A DNA stretch of 64,000 nucleotides from Haliclystus octoradiatus (taxonomy: Eukaryota > Cnidaria > Staurozoa > Stauromedusae > Haliclystidae). Positions within the stretch are counted from its first letter, which is position 1. Each line of letters opens with the position of its first letter. The stretch lies in contig OU744453.1 in NCBI GenBank assembly GCA_916610825.1, positions 1,618,724-1,682,723 of the forward strand, read 5' to 3'. The notes below the pieces were generated by a model, which searched no databases, was not told where the DNA came from, and saw only the letters and a list, made by a program, of their open reading frames with translations. A program made the position numbers and the translations under genes. Below, in pieces: positions 24,401 to 40,689 of this stretch.

Positions 24401-27400
24401 CAACATCTCTTTCTTAATTAATGATTACCCAGTTTTGAGTTTGCTAAATCTGGATATCAGTTCATAATTAGGCATCCAGAGAATAAATGTGTAGCTTAGT
24501 AAACAATTCATTGAGCTGCGATAAACTTGTAAAGCAAACCAATAATGTAAATGAATAGCGAGATACCAATTATTTTTGTTTCACATAGTTAACAGTCGCA
24601 TTGGTAATTCCATATTCTCGAGGACATATATATGGGAAAATGACAACTTGAATCGATTTTACGATTTGGCCAAAACTGCAGATAAAATAACGTTCGCCGT
24701 CTGATGTCCTTCTATGATAATCCTCCACCACGTATCAAAGCTCAGATAATAGCTTAAATGTTCGAATATACTGTATACTAAGTGAGTAAGTGTTCAAAAC
24801 AGCAGTCATGGCTCCTGACTGCACGCCAACAAAATGACCGTGTGTCAAAACAAGTAAGTTTACCGCTCGTTGTTTTTGAATTTCTTTAACGATCATGTGC
24901 ACTTGTTCAGATTATCTCTCTGTCAAATATGTCCAAGATTGAAGTAGTTTGTCAATTGTTTAAGAACCAATCATATTGCGTAAAGCAAGGACAGGCTTGA
25001 GTTTCTGCCAATCAAATACTTGCCTCAATCTGCAGTTTGACATTTTCTATGTCACGATTGTTACAAAGTTTGTCAATTGTTATCGAAGAGAATCAAAATT
25101 TCAATCTTTAACCAATCAGGTGCCAAACAGAAATCATGTCAATTGTTATCAAAGTAGGTCAATTGTTAAAGTCTCTGATGGTTACCCAATCATAGCGGAC
25201 TGAGATCATTTGATTGATGCAAGCTGTTCAATTGAATAAGTATAGGGAGCGATGACGTTTGCAATGATCATTCAATTGAAAAGGCCCTACTTCATAGACA
25301 TGATACTTCATAGACATGATTACGCAGAAAACCAGATTACGTCATGATTACGTCATTGAGAGAAAAGGAACGTTTGTCAATTGACATACGAGACCCCCCC
25401 TCTATCCGGGCCTGCATACAATGACAATAAATGTTAAATTGTAATGGTTATTTTGAGTTAAATATATATAATTATATTGAACTTCACTTCATCAAGAATT
25501 AGTCTTTAATATCCAATATACAATTCAGCTACAATCTGCAACATTAAAAAAATGACAATCCACAAATAAAACATACATATATGAACTATAAGTGGATATC
25601 CACTCTTGAAAGGGTGTAGTGTTATATAAAATTGATGAATTTATCCTGGATTTATATCGATTATAAGCTGTTCCATTTTATTAGAAATCCCTATAGTCCT
25701 GGTATTTGAAGTGAGTTTACCATTTTGATCAAGAAATCCACAAAGCTAAGTTCATTGTCTATTCCAGGTATAAAGTTTTCAAGGTAAATAGTTGTAGCAT
25801 TGAGTTCCATAGCCTTATATTTTATGTTAACAGTTGGGCCGGCTTGTTGTGCTTTCTATTTCCGGTACTCAAATTTTGATGCCAGGCTAGATTTGCAACA
25901 ATTTGCAAGAGACTAATAGCAGCAAAATGAACCCAGAAAGGACGGACAAGCAGTCAAAAGAATCCAATAGCGTGACAAATTCAAACACAGTAGTGACATG
26001 CTTTGAACACATGTCTACGACAAATTACAGTTTCGAGACACGCAATTTTAATTTTGAAATTTCATTCTCATAACACTGTAAATCGAAATTAAATCAAATC
26101 AGAACTACAATCACAATTATTTCAAATATAAACAATTGTTATGGCTTATCTGACTTTGCCCTCTTTCTGGTTGCTTTTGTCAGGTTCAAATTTATTTATT
26201 CTTTGTCGACCTTGGAAATTGCGACACAATTGAGTTCAGGTTGAAATGATATAAACAACGTTATTTATATAACAGACGTACTTACACATTTCCTCCGAGT
26301 TCTCTACCAGTTTGTACAATTTCTAATTACTGCGTATAATTCTGCGTGTAAATCTATCTGCCTTCCAATTCATTCTTCCAAATATATCTCGTTGTTGATT
26401 AGGGATCAATTCGTAATAATTCAAAGAAAGTCTTGATAAAATAGGTAATCTCTGTCGTCATGACCATTGCAATAAACATGGTTTGTCTCTTTCGTCATGA
26501 CCATTGCAATAAACATGGTTTACAGCAGAGTAGATTTGCTTTGAATTTGTTCTGATGCTTCAACGCTGATAGTCACACGAGAACAAGACCGTTGAATAAA
26601 ACTGCAGAAATATCTAGAACCGCCATGTGAAGTTACTTTGAATTTATCCAATCAGATATCAAGACTGAGCACAACGCGTGCAATTTCTGCGAACATATTT
26701 GCGAACATATTTTTGAGATTACGACCCTGAAACACAGGCAAAATTTCCTCAAATTCTGTAGGTCAAAACTACCACGTGGGTAGGTCAATTGTTATTTTTT
26801 CAGCCAATTCACCAATCGGTGACTCGAACGCACAAAAGAAGTGGGATGGGCGGTCAAAATAGCTCCCGGATGAGTAGGTCAGTCCTGTTTTCTCTTTGAC
26901 AACGAGCTCGCCGACGGTAGGTCAATTGTTAAAAAAATTCGAGACAGAAACAATAGACAGAGTTATAAACAATAGATTTTTTAAGACCGCAAAACTGTAG
27001 TCGTGACGCTGGTGTGGGTCTTTTCTACTGCCGCAGCACACCGCAGCCCCGCTTGACTTCAGTATATTACGTAATTTAGTACAACTTCTGAGGGAATCAA
27101 AACGTTAAAAGCTGAACATTGAATTCAATACGATTACGATCATTTATTACAAAATAAATACGAACATTAAATATTGAAAGTTTATCGTTAAAAATAATTG
27201 AACAGAAGATAAAAAGGAATGAGAATTTTGATCAAAATACAAAATAAATTCATCATTAACAAATGAACGATGACGTGAATTTATAGTGACGTCATCTTTA
27301 AATTTTACCGAAAAATTTAGGGGTGGCATTTGACCTACGTGCACCCGTCTGGATCCGCGCCTGGCATGAAACTATTAGTAACAATTATGAATGTGTAGTC

Positions 27401-27469
27401 TTTGACTCCTTTTATTATATTTAGCTCTGTCAAATGATATCGAGCACTATTTTTTGTTATTAGATAATA

Positions 27470-27500
<31 letters not shown>

Positions 27501-30500
27501 ATAAAATTTATGTTTATCTAATAGCAGATAATATAGGGCTCTATGTCTTCATTTGACAGAGCGGTAAATAATAATAATATATGGCGAAAGACTCAAAGAA
27601 TACACATTCTTTACTGTCATAAATATTCATAAAGAATGAATGTAATGAACAGTAAAGAATGTGTATTCTTTGACTCTTTCGCCATATATTATTATTATAT
27701 ATATATATATATATATATGTGTGTGATTTCATACCTTGAACTTTGAATTGACAATTAATTGCTTGCTTCTTCTCTTACCTGCTTTCACTGCTTTTGCATA
27801 TGGACCCTTTCCATTTTCATTAACTCCGTGAATATCAAACATATAGCGCGCACCTGTTGCCAACCCATACACAGTCTTGGATGTGTAAATAGGAGAAACT
27901 TTTACTTTTTCCCATTTATTACCGAAAACAACTTTATCAAAAATCCTGAGATACTCTATAATATAGTACAGGAGATCGCCATTCAAAGAAGTTTTTGGTA
28001 TATGCACCCATTCAGCAATTACCGATGTATCGCCAGATAAAGAACTCACGGTTAAATTTGATGGTGCTACACTTGGAGCTGCAAATAATATAAAGAAGCA
28101 AACAGTTATTTACAAACTCGAGGTGATTATCACCAATATTCAGCAATCCTGAGATCAATAACTGTCTTAATCAATAAATAACTGCTCGATTTTGTAATAA
28201 ATATTCATAGCATGAATTTTAATATAATTGTAATGCATCAATTGCGTAATTATCCGTTGTGACAATACAGCTATTAGAATCGACCGTTGTTCGATCAATC
28301 GAATAGCTCCATTTTCGTATTGACCTGTTTTTCCATGACTAGTCATAATTAAATACAGTGATAAAGTGAAACTGCATCACCATCATCACCATCTCGTCAC
28401 TATCATATATAAAGTCATATAATTCTATAGCCTCCGACTATATTACAAAAAGGGACCCAAGAAAACCCAGAGAGCCCGGATAACCGCAAGCCGATATTTC
28501 AGTTTGAATAGGACCTTCCTGTAGGACCTTCCTGTAGTGGTTAGGGCATCGGATTTCTGCCTAACAGGTGTCATATCAAATTCACCAACAGCTCAATTCG
28601 AGGCAGAAGCAACTATTGAGTAGCGGGCGATTAAAGTAACACACGTTCGAAACCAAATAATCAATCATGAGATCCCTGGTTACTCATCGTTTATATTGCA
28701 ATCATGTAATTCAGAATGGCAACAAATACATCCGTACCTTGAAATGGAAAATTGTTTCTGGACACTGCGGTAATAGTTATTTTCATTTAATTTTGACATA
28801 TCGCCGCGGGATATAAAATAATTTCAAACACCGAGTCATAAGCAACCTATTTATATAACTCACCAGCAGTTGGTACTCGTACGGCTTTGCTAGTACTAGG
28901 ACCACGACCAGCTTCATTAAATGCATAAACCGAAATCACGTATTCCGTATTTGGCTTGCAGTCATACAAGAATAATCTTTTCCGCCACGAATTAAATAAT
29001 GATGGTGGATCTGTGTAATTTCGTTGCACTTCTAATTCGGTTTCAACAGTAACCATATAGCCTGGTTCTCCATCACCATAATTGTTGACAATTTCATTCC
29101 AATAAATTCGAACATAGGTCTTACCATACCACGATGAAGTGTAGATAGATAAACGCTGCGGGGCGGTTCTAGGAGCTGAAAAATACTATCAATTAATCGT
29201 CATGTAGAGGAACTTGAATTAAAATAATATCTGACATTTGGGCGGGTACTTCGGTGGTATATGGTGCCATAATAGCAAGAGGGAGAGACAATTTTAATGT
29301 TGTCGTGTTATTGTGTAGAGTTTATTTCCAAGGTAGTTAATGAGTTTCTACCTAATATTGCTTCAAAGTATTCTAGTATCCATGTCAGATCTATTGAATG
29401 TCAACCAGAGTTAGTCAGGATGAATGATGTAGCGGATTGAATTATCGAATAAGCGAATTAGCGAATTCCTACTCATATAATCGATATATTTATATAATAT
29501 AGTGTCATCGTTATATACTTTATAATTCCTATTTACTCCACGATAAATGGATTGAAAAACATCGAAATAATTTTTACCAAATCGGTGATGTTTTGGTGAA
29601 GCATAATTGGAATTAAGATGAATACGCGATATAAAGCAAAAGCTTATAATCCATTCGTACGTGATAACGCATTATTTTTATTATAAGACTACTGTGAATA
29701 TGTGTGTTTCTATACAACTACATTATTAATCAAGAATTTAATGGTGATCGTCAAGGGTATTTTAACTTTGAAAGATAAGCTTGAGACATGAATACAGAGG
29801 GAGTTATATGAACAGCGATGTTTAATTTATATTTCTTTATGAAAACATGCGCTGGTGAAAAGTCTACGGCCCTATTGTGAAATTTTCGCGACATTTTCTT
29901 TGGTCTACTCTCTATTATATTAACTTCGATTGTTCTTTCTAAATCGCGTATTACGTTAATCGCATAATGCATTATTTTCTTCGGGGTCCCAACGATAACG
30001 TATTATGCGATATTGACTGTATCACTATTGAACAATGCCAAAATCAGCATGCTATGCATATTATATGGCCAATATCAACTTACCCGAAATGTTTGTTTTT
30101 GCATACACTATATTGCTTGCCATACCATTGCCTTTATATGTACATGGAATGACTCTTATTGAATACTTTGTATTGGGAGACATCCCTTGTATAAGAACGG
30201 GACTCTGTAGTGCTCCTACAGCTGTATAACCTACAAGTAATGCGTTGACTTGACGATAAACAATGATGTACTGAGAAACGTTTAATTCAGTCAGATTGGA
30301 TGATTCATGGATCCATGTGATTAGGATTTCTGTATCACTATTTGTTGTTGCATTGACAAAAGTCGGTGGATTATTGGGAGCTACAAATAGAAGCATTTCA
30401 TTTCATTTATTTTGTTAAAATTGACAGGCAAAACAAAGGAGAGTCACATAGTATGATCTCTCACTAAAATGTAGCCTAGTTACAAATGATGATAATAAAA

Positions 30501-33500
30501 TTGATATAAATTTAAGCATGCAAAATCATTGTTCGATTTACATTAAGTTGTTTTATAATTACTAAGTGCCGTAAATTACGAAAATACCTTGCAAAAAGAT
30601 GAGAGTCTTGTCTCATCAAGACCACTTTTAAAGGTAGAAAAACTGGCTGAGGTAACAATGATTTATATATTTTTATAAAAAGCTTCTTTGGAGGTGATTT
30701 GATAAGAAAAGTTAACGAAAATCCTTAAAGTCCCTAGTGTTTAAATATATATTTCCTCTCAATTTCATTTGTATACTTTCATTTTGTATTATTATATTAT
30801 TATCCTTTGTATATTGTATTAAATTATCCCATACAAATAGTTCTATAATAAAATATTAAAATTAACTTAAAAATGATTGCATGAAACAATCAACACGTTG
30901 TTGATTAATATGAAGAAAAATTTAAGAAAAATTTTGTTGACCTTTCTTATCAGATTTATCAATTAATACATTATGCTCTCATTGGCTCATTAGAAATATA
31001 TCTATTTTCTTACCGCTTTCAATTTCTATTGTAGCATTTATAGATTTCAATGACATATTTCCAACAGTTTTTCTTTCAATGGCTTCTTGAAGAATCAACA
31101 GTTGGAAAGAATCAAGACTTTGGAATGACATTTCTAAATCACAGATAACACTTCCTTCCCTGATGAAATAAAAAAATAATTTTGCAATGAACAAGACCTA
31201 TCATTAATTTTATTTTAATCTGTTTGGGAGACCTCTTAATTCACAAAATTGAATATATCAGTATGAACATGAACATAAGTAAATTTGAAAACATGGGTCG
31301 ATGAAGCCACTTCCAAGACAAATTTGAAATTATTCCATGGTAATGGAAATTATTTTGTAGCATGCATGCATTGTTTCACGGATCTTGTTTCTGCAAAACG
31401 AAAGAGAAAAATATTTTCTTGACGTCGATGAACTTTTTGAACATAGAAAATGTTTTAGATACAAAACCTTTGATTTGTGAAGTGTTTTTGATACTTTATG
31501 ATTGAAAATTACACACCCATTCTTATAAAATAATATAAGCAATAAGTTCTATTTGTGTCAATTGTCACCATAAAACCAGTAACTCTCTATTAATAACTAA
31601 AAACTCTTTAAAAACGTGGGAATGTAATGTTTCTATCTGGGATCCCTGTGACACACCTCATTTTGGTCACATGGAAACCAGACAGAAATATTACATCATA
31701 TAACAAAGTTGTTGTTGCTGCAGAATAAGCATTGTTTTAAGCGTAATTCAACCAACAATGTGTGAGTCATTGTTCAAATTTCAAGTATCAGTCTGGTTTC
31801 AGACACAGAAACAACATGAACGACATCTTCAATGTGACCAACAGCCAACAGTTCATTGTAGTCACTTTAGACTGAACCAGGCTGTTATCACGTGATCCAA
31901 ACCCTAAAGTCCTCATGGTTCCTAAATAAGCTGGGAGGGAATTACGTGATCGAGATACAAGCCACCGATTCATTAGCCTGCGCGCAGACCCAAATCTTTT
32001 TTTTATGATTAGTATGGTCTGCGTGATATCGACAGAAAGCTTGCGCTGGGCGGAAGTTGGAGGGAGTGGTGGAACGTCATTACACTTTAACTCCTGCTGT
32101 TCAGCGTTGTTCAACTACAGACGGCGTCACAAACAGCATTTCTGCAAGTCCGATTTTCGTAAATAACAAAACTTTTCACAATCAAAATTGACACTTATTA
32201 TTTACGAAATAAAATGAGTTGATTCATAATCACGTTCAAATGATTAATACTAACTTCATACAACGTACTATTTCTGTTCAATATGAAGCGATCTAAGTTG
32301 TCTAATGTTTTTAATGCATTTGTTTTTCACAAAGAAACTCGAAAATTGATATCAATGATGAGAATTAGTCTTTCGTAAAGAAATATATTTGTAATCCATT
32401 GCCATGGCGCAGTGAACAAGATCCAGAGATTAAATCGTTCTATATCTAATACAATGATTTGTTCTTTCGATATTACCCATGACAAATTGGCTTTTACGAC
32501 GAACACAAACACAATCCAAATAAATTTCAGTATCTTGAAATCAAGTCTTTGTTGGCCGATGCTGCAAGTAAACGAAGTTTGTCTTTATGGAGAAAAGTTT
32601 AATGTAGAAAAGTTTAATGAAGAAAAGTTTAACGCCGAAAAATCCGCCGCGTTTGAAAAATGTTTAATAGAGAAAAGCGGAAAAATATCGTAAAAATGCG
32701 ATTTTTTTTCAAAATGCGGGAAATAATATAAGTCAATGCGGTTTATTATCACAACAACTCGAAAACATAGTTAATGGAGAATCTACATTGATTCATCGAA
32801 TTAATAAATATCGATTAAACTTTATGAACATGTTCTTATCAATTATACTGAATCTACGAAGTTTGCAACGAATATAATTAACGTGTGAAACAGTAGGGAT
32901 TAGATCGGAAAGTTTCACAATCCAGGAATAAGTTTATGTCGAAAATGATTAACCATCACAATATAACCATAATCGTTATAGCTATTTCTTCATATAAAGG
33001 TACATCAGTATAATACCTTGCTATAGTGCACAAAAGTTCGTATCTTAAACAGTTTTATCATCGACTTCTTAATTTTCCTCATCAAATTTATCGATACAAT
33101 AGCCGATATTCTTTACTAATAAACACGTATAATTTAATCCAAACAAATTCATCGTTAATAACTATAATTCGTGAGTAATACTTCATACAAAGGTGTATCC
33201 GTATCATACGTTGCTATAGTGCACAAAAGTTCGTATCTTTTACGGCTTTTTCATCGACTTATTCATTTTCCTCATTAAACTTATCGGCTCAAATCAGGAT
33301 TTTTTACTACTGAACACGTCTAATTTACCCCGATTTTGATCAAAACAAGTCATTTTGAAATAACTCCAATTTGTAGCTAATTCTTCACACAAAGGTGTAT
33401 CAGTATCATACCTTGCTATAGTGCACAAAAGTTTGTATATTAAAGGGTTTTTTCATCGACTTATTCATTTTCCTCATTAAACTTATCGGTTCAAATCAGG

Positions 33501-36500
33501 ATTTTTTACTACTGAACACGTGTAATTTACCCCGATTTTGATCAAAACAAGTCATTTTAAAATAACTCCAATTTGTAGCTAATTCTTCACACAAAGTTGT
33601 ATCAGTATCATACCTTGCTATAATGCACAAAAGTTTGTATATTAAAGGGTTTCTTCATCGACTTATTCATTTTCCTCATTAAACTTCTCGGTTCATTTCA
33701 GGATTTTTTGATCAGTACTAAACTCATGTAGTTTAATCCACGCCAATTCATGGTTAATCGCTATAATTGCTAGCTAATACTTCACACAAATGTGTATCAG
33801 TATAATACCTTGCTATAGTGCACAAAAGTTCGTATCTTAAACGGCTTTTTCATCGAATTATTCATTTTCCTCATTAAACTTATCGGTTGAAATCAGGATT
33901 TTTTACTACTGAACACGTGTAATTTACCCCGATTTTGATCAAAACAAGTCATTTTGAAATAACTCAAATTTGTAGCTAATTCTTCACACAAAAGTGTATC
34001 ACTATCATACCTTGCTATAATGCACAAAAGTTTGTATATTAAAGGGTTTTTTCATCGACTTATTCATTTTCCTCATTAAACTTATCGGTTCATTTCAGGA
34101 TTTTTTGATCAGTACTAAACTCATGTAGTTTAATCCACGCCAATTCATGGTTAATCGCTATAATTGATAGCTAATACTTCACACAAATGTGTATCAGTAT
34201 AATAGCTTGCTATAGTGCACAAAAGTTCGTATCTTAAACGGCTTTTTCATCGACTTATTCATTTTCCTCATTAAACTTATCGGTTGAAATCAGGATTTTT
34301 TACTACTGAACACGTGTTATTTACCCCGATTTTGATCAAAACAAGTCATTTTGAAATAACTCCAATTTGTAGCTAATTCTTCACACAAAGGTGTATCAGT
34401 ATCATACCTTGCTATAATGCACAAAAGTTTGTATATCAAAGGGTTTTTTCATCGACTTATTCATTTTCCTCATTAAACTTATCGGTTCATTTCAGGATTT
34501 TTTGATCAGTACTAAACTCATGTAGTTTAATCCACGCCAATTACTGGTTAATCGCTATAATTGCTAGCTAATTCTTCACACAAAGGTGTATCAGTATAAT
34601 ACCTTGCTATAGTGCACAAAAGTTTGTATATTAAAGGGTTTTTTCATCGACTTATTCATTTTCCTCATTAAACTTTTCGGCTCAAATCAGGATTTTTTAC
34701 TACTGAACACGTCTAATTTACCCCGATTTTGATCAAAACAAGTCATTTTGAAATAACTCCAATTTGTAGCTAATTCTTCACACAAAGGTGTATCGGTATA
34801 ATACCTTGCTATAGTGCACAAAAGTTTGTATATTAAAGGGTTTTTTCATCGACTTATTCATTTTCCTCATTAAACTTTTCGGCTCAAATCAGGATTTTTT
34901 ACTACTGAACACGTGTAATTTACCCCGATTTTGATCAAAACAAGTCATTTTGAAATAATTCCAATTTGTAGCTAATTCTTCACACAAAGGTGTATCAGTA
35001 TCATACGTTGATATAGTGCACAAAATTTCGTATCTTTTACGGCTTTTTCATCGACTTATTCATTTTCCTCATTAAACTTATCGGTTGCCTATCACGATAT
35101 TCTTCAAAATTAAACTTGTGTAATTTAATCAAAACAAACTATTGTGAAATGACTACGGAAAATTATCAAGTCTTTATCAAGTGGTTGACCTAAGTGTGAT
35201 TTCACTACTTTCAGAATTCAAAAAAAAAGCCGGTTTTTCACTTTCTCGACTTTAAATGGCTCTCACGCCACAGCGGGCGAAACAATTCACTGTTAATTTT
35301 AGTATGTCCATAGTTTATAGAGACAAACCCTGGTAATATAGGGTTTGTCTCTATAAACTATGGTATGTCATACGCAGATATGTATCGAAGTGATTTAAAA
35401 AAAACTTCAAGTCTATATTTACTAGCTAGCAGCAATCTAGGTTGACCTGTGACTTCACCCATTTTTCAGAATTTGAAAAAAGCCGTTTGTTCTCTTTCGC
35501 GACTTTAATTGTCTCTCACACTATAACCGCCTATACAATTCACTATTAATATTAGTATGTCATACGCAGACATGTATGGAAGTGATTTTAAAAAACTGGA
35601 TTAAAAAATGTCAAGTCTATACTTACTATACAGTGTAACCCGCTTATGTGCAATTCGGATAAATGAAATTCCCGCTTATTTGCAAATTGGCTTTGAAACC
35701 TGTTAAAAACAATTTTCTGGTCTTTTCCTTGAGTCTTTTCCTTGGTAAACGATTTCGGATAACTGCAAATTCGGATAAATGCAATGAAAACCTTTGGCAA
35801 ATTTGACTTGCACTTAAGCGAGTTACGCTGTAGCAGCAATCTAGGTCAACCTAAGTGTGATTTCACCACTTTTCAGAATTTGAAAAAAAAAGCTGGTTTT
35901 TCACTTTTTCGACTTTAAATGTCTCTCACACTATAACCGCCGATACAATTCCCTATTAATTCGCAGTTATAGTATATCATACGCAGGCATGTATCGAAGT
36001 GATTTAAAAAAACTGGATTAAAAAATATCAAGTCTATATTTACTAGCAGCAATCTAGGTTGATATTGACATCAGGCATAACCTTGCAGATTTATCAATAG
36101 ATAATCCAAGTTAATACTACCCTATAATACCCTGGTGGAACAATCTGACGGGTGATATTTACATCAAAAACTATTGCTCAATTCAAGGAGAAACTACGAT
36201 CATTGAATTTGTCATCATTTTGCAAAGTTATTATATAGATAAATTAATCAGTCGTATAGTATTGCATCACATAGCTAATGTATAGATACATATCTTTACA
36301 TTCATAGTTGTTAACCTGATGCTATATGCCATATACGGTATTTATGCATATAACAAATTAATAAATGATAGGGTCATATTCATGTTTTAACTAGAAACCT
36401 TAGATTTATGACAAAATATAATGATTATTTATGATTCAACAAAATGACAAAATATATCATATCATATCATAACATATCATATCATATCAAATCATATCAT

Positions 36501-39500
36501 ATCATATCTCTAAATCCCTCGGAATCCCTAAATATCTCGGAATCCCTATCTCATCAAGGACATAAATATTTTAGAAAATGTTCAGCGCTCTTTCACAAGA
36601 TATGTTTGTTTGAAAAATAATTCTTACAAGCCCTATGTAGATCATCTTACCTACCTCAACCTTGAGTCTCTAGAATTACACCGCCTTAAGTTTGATCTTC
36701 ACATGGTCTTCAGAATTTTGAAAACTTGATTGACTTGGCTCCAGATGAATTTTTCACTATTAAATATTCCAAATATTCCTTGCGCGGACATTCACTGACG
36801 CTTTACCCAACTAAATCATTTAACTATGACTGTTGCAAACATTACTTTGCAAATAGAATAATCAAGCCATGGAACTCTCTTCCTGAAGAAGTTATATCGT
36901 CTAATTCTTTACAAACATTCAAATTTAAACTTAATCACGTTAATTTATCACAGTTCTGTAACTTTTCCTTTGCCTGTTAATTATTTCTGATAACATAGTT
37001 TTCTTTATATATATATACTTTTTTTTAAAGGTCACATGTAAGTGAGGATACATTTAAAAATATCCTCCTTTGTTTATTTGCCTGTTAGCCATTGTGCTAG
37101 AAAATACATACATACATACAAACATAGCATACCCATTAGAAGCCTTTCAAAAAAAAGTAATGCGTAGTATGCTAAATGCACCAAAGAATGTTACCCTGAC
37201 TGCGATACGCGGTGACTTAGCATTATTACCATTAAATATCGATGTTAAAGTTAAAATAATTAAATACTGTATTCATTTGTTAAACTCTGATCAAAATTCA
37301 CTAGTATATAAAGCTTTTGGAGAACAAGTCTTAGATAGTTCCCCCCTTACTTGGCTTGCAAATGTCAAAAATATTTTGAGAGAAGTTGGAGTTGATTTTA
37401 CACTCCTTTGCAATAAGGATTTATCAACCTTGACTTCTCAAAACTTATTTATAAAAGCAGTAGAGCAAGATTTGACGCATAAATTTATTCAATTATTTGA
37501 AAATAATCTCTCCGCTAATCAAAACTCTAATCAATTGAACTTTTACCGAAAAATTAAATCAAAGTTTCAAATCGAAAACTACCTACTTATACCTCATACA
37601 AAAGCTAGGATAACGTTAACTAAACTGAGAGTAAGTTCTCATAAATTAACTGTACAAACAGGACGCCATATTGGTATCCCATACGAAGATCTCCTGTGTC
37701 CAGTTTGCAACAAAGATGATATTGATGACGAAATTCATCTTCTCTTTTTCTGTTCTTCAAACCATAATAATAGGATATCCTTCTATAATGCAATAAATAG
37801 AATGTATATAGTAGTTTTAGCTCGTCGACAACTGAAGAAAAGATTCACTTCTTATTCTCGGATCCACCTACTATCGTGAACAATGTTCTTGGGGCATTTG
37901 TACTCAATTCTTATCGTGCAAGAGGCTTATAAAATATTTAAAAAAAAAAAAAAAAAAAAAATGATATTAGATTATACTATATTTTGGTTGTATTAAACAA
38001 TGATAGAATAATTAATAATTATCACATATTATACCAGATTTGTAATAATTGGTCAGTTATTTTATTAGGATTGTTAATAGTTACTATCATTGTAAAAAAA
38101 TAATAATAATAAATAAATAAATAAAATAAATATTGTATATACATATATGTTATATAAATAGAACATAATTATGTAATTATCACACATCCTGTAAAATTGG
38201 GTATATTGATATTAAAGTGACAACAACAACAACAACAACATATCATATCATATCATATCATATCATGTCATAATATATCCTTAAAACCGCTCTAGTCATT
38301 CCACTTTATAAAAAGGGACTATCATCAAAGAAACAGAACTATCGTCCAATATCTCTAACATGTATTGCCTGTAAAGTAATGGAAAAAGGTCTACACGATG
38401 AATTACTTTGCTTTCTTCTCAGTAATAATCTTATCACCGACAAGCAATGTGGTTTTTTTCGCCGAAGATCTACATGTACTCAGTTGTTATTAACAATCAA
38501 TGAATGGTGTGACGTGATCAACATACGAGCGCGAGTAGATGCAGTTTATATAGATTTCAAAAAAGCATTTGACACTGTCACTCATTCAAAATTACTTTCA
38601 AAACTCAAAGCATACGTTTTGAGCTTTTGAATTGGTTAGAAAGCTATTTAAATGGTCGTTCGCAACAAGTAGTTATTGGAAATTCTTTATCGTCATCAAA
38701 AAATGTTACTAGCGGGGTACCGCAGGGTTCTGTTTTGGGACCTTTATTGTTTCTAATTTATGTAAATGACATTGATTCTTGTTGAAAGCAGAATTGTGAA
38801 GTTGAACTTTTCGCTGCTGATGCTAAATTTTCAGTTGGTCGTTACACTAACTCAGACGATAATGCACTCCAATACACGCTTGACGCTTTTTGTGATTGGG
38901 CAAATGCCTGGCAACTTCAAATCGCCATAGAAAAATGCGATGCTATCTCTTTTGGAAATAAGAACTTATCCATATGCAAATATTATCTGAATAGTGAAGA
39001 AGTTGTTAGAATAGATAAAGTTAGAGATCTTGGTGTTATTATATGTTCTGATTTAAGGTCATCAAGTCACTATGCTAAAATCGCTGGTAAAGCTCATTCA
39101 GCATCTTACCTTATATATATATATTCAACTGTTTCTCTTCTAAAGACCATAGATGTCTAATAAAAGCCTATACAACGTATGTACGTCCTATATTGGAGCC
39201 TAACTCACCAGTATCATGCCAGTATGGAGTCCTTATTTATTAAAAGATGTTAAATGCATAGAAAAAGTTCAACAGAGATTTACAAAACGCGTATGCCGAA
39301 AATGTTCAAATTCTGATAATTCTGATTATTGTACTCGACTTAAGATGCTAGGTTTGGCTTTCTTTAGAAGTTCGGCGAATTTACGCCGATCTATGTATGG
39401 TTTACAAAGTTGTTAATGGAATGGTTGATTTAAAAAAAGAAATGTTTCTTGCCTCTCACAAAACCAAAACTAGAGGACATTCTCAGAAATTATATCAAAG

Positions 39501-40646
39501 GCATTTACCTGTTAATAACACTGTAGCTAATATATTTGCAAACCGCGTAATACCAATATGGAACTCATTACCAGAATCATTAGTTACTGCCCCTTTTGTT
39601 ACGTTTAAAAAAACTTTAGACCGAATAAATTTTTCAAATTTTTGTAGAGTTAGCTTTTAATTATTATCATGTTGTATTTCAAATTTAGGCTCCAATGTAA
39701 GTGTAAGCTATATGTAACTTACCAGTGTTTGCCAGTCAAACTTTTATTTCATTTGACAAATAAAAATCAATCAATCAATCAATATCATGAGGGGTAATTT
39801 AGGTGTTTTTCTTAATGCTGGTTTTCTCACTTTCTCCAACTTGTAGGTCTCTCAAATCAGAACGAGGCGTGCGGATGACTCCATACTACTATATATGCTC
39901 TTAGTATAGATGTTCATCGTATTTAGAAAGCTTTCATGAAAATATATTATGCTTCTATTCAGATACAGTCATTTAAAGTCCATATGGGGGTATATCTTAT
40001 TTTAGTGTAATGCTGGTTTTTCATTTTTTTCTTTTCATTGGGTATTAGATCTTTTATATCAGAACGAGGCATGCATATCATTAAATAACAATTGACAACG
40101 TCTAGTTTTTTGCATTTCTTTCTATAATGCTCTGCATATCCGCATCTAGCACTCTATTGATGTTTTGCCACCAATAAAGTTACCAATTGTTGGTTCGTTT
40201 GTGTCCTTCAAAAAAGAATCTGCCTTTGGCAAAAATGTGCCTTACATATGAAATTATATAAGATTAACAATATTTTTTTCAGATATAGATGAAGGTGCAT
40301 ATTGGTTAATATGCAAGAAGATTTTAATTCGCGATAGTTCCATACGTCACAAAACTAGGTTAAAAATTATTCAAAAAAATGTTCACATACTTGTAGTTCT
40401 CTCAAATGACAACGAGAAATGCAGGTGACTTGATAAAGCTATTATGTGTAGTTCTTAGATGTGTATCAAGACAAGTTAAAAATTTCATGAAAATATATCT
40501 TGCTTTTATATAGATACTTCCATTCAAGCTGTAGGTAGCATTTTAGGGTTCCTCACATTGCAGGTTGTCCCTTTCTCCAACTTGTAGTAGGTCTATCCAA
40601 TCAGTCTTGTGAAAAAAAGCTTTTAGCTTATTCAAGTTCTGAATAA

Positions 40647-40689
<43 letters not shown>

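Larger units (their letters stand above)
23450..27440 (+). repeat. Right inverted arm of Penelope-like element, interrupted
   Basis: The arm 23450..23698 continues at 27364..27440 after a hAT-like insertion; the rejoined arm mirrors 22700..23022. The interruption shows that the Penelope-like element was in place before the hAT-like insertion. Confidence 0.78.

Noticed and set aside
32412..32693. Plus-strand frame with repeated EKFN
   Set aside because: Short repeats near the end of the 11-kb element; no transposase motif.
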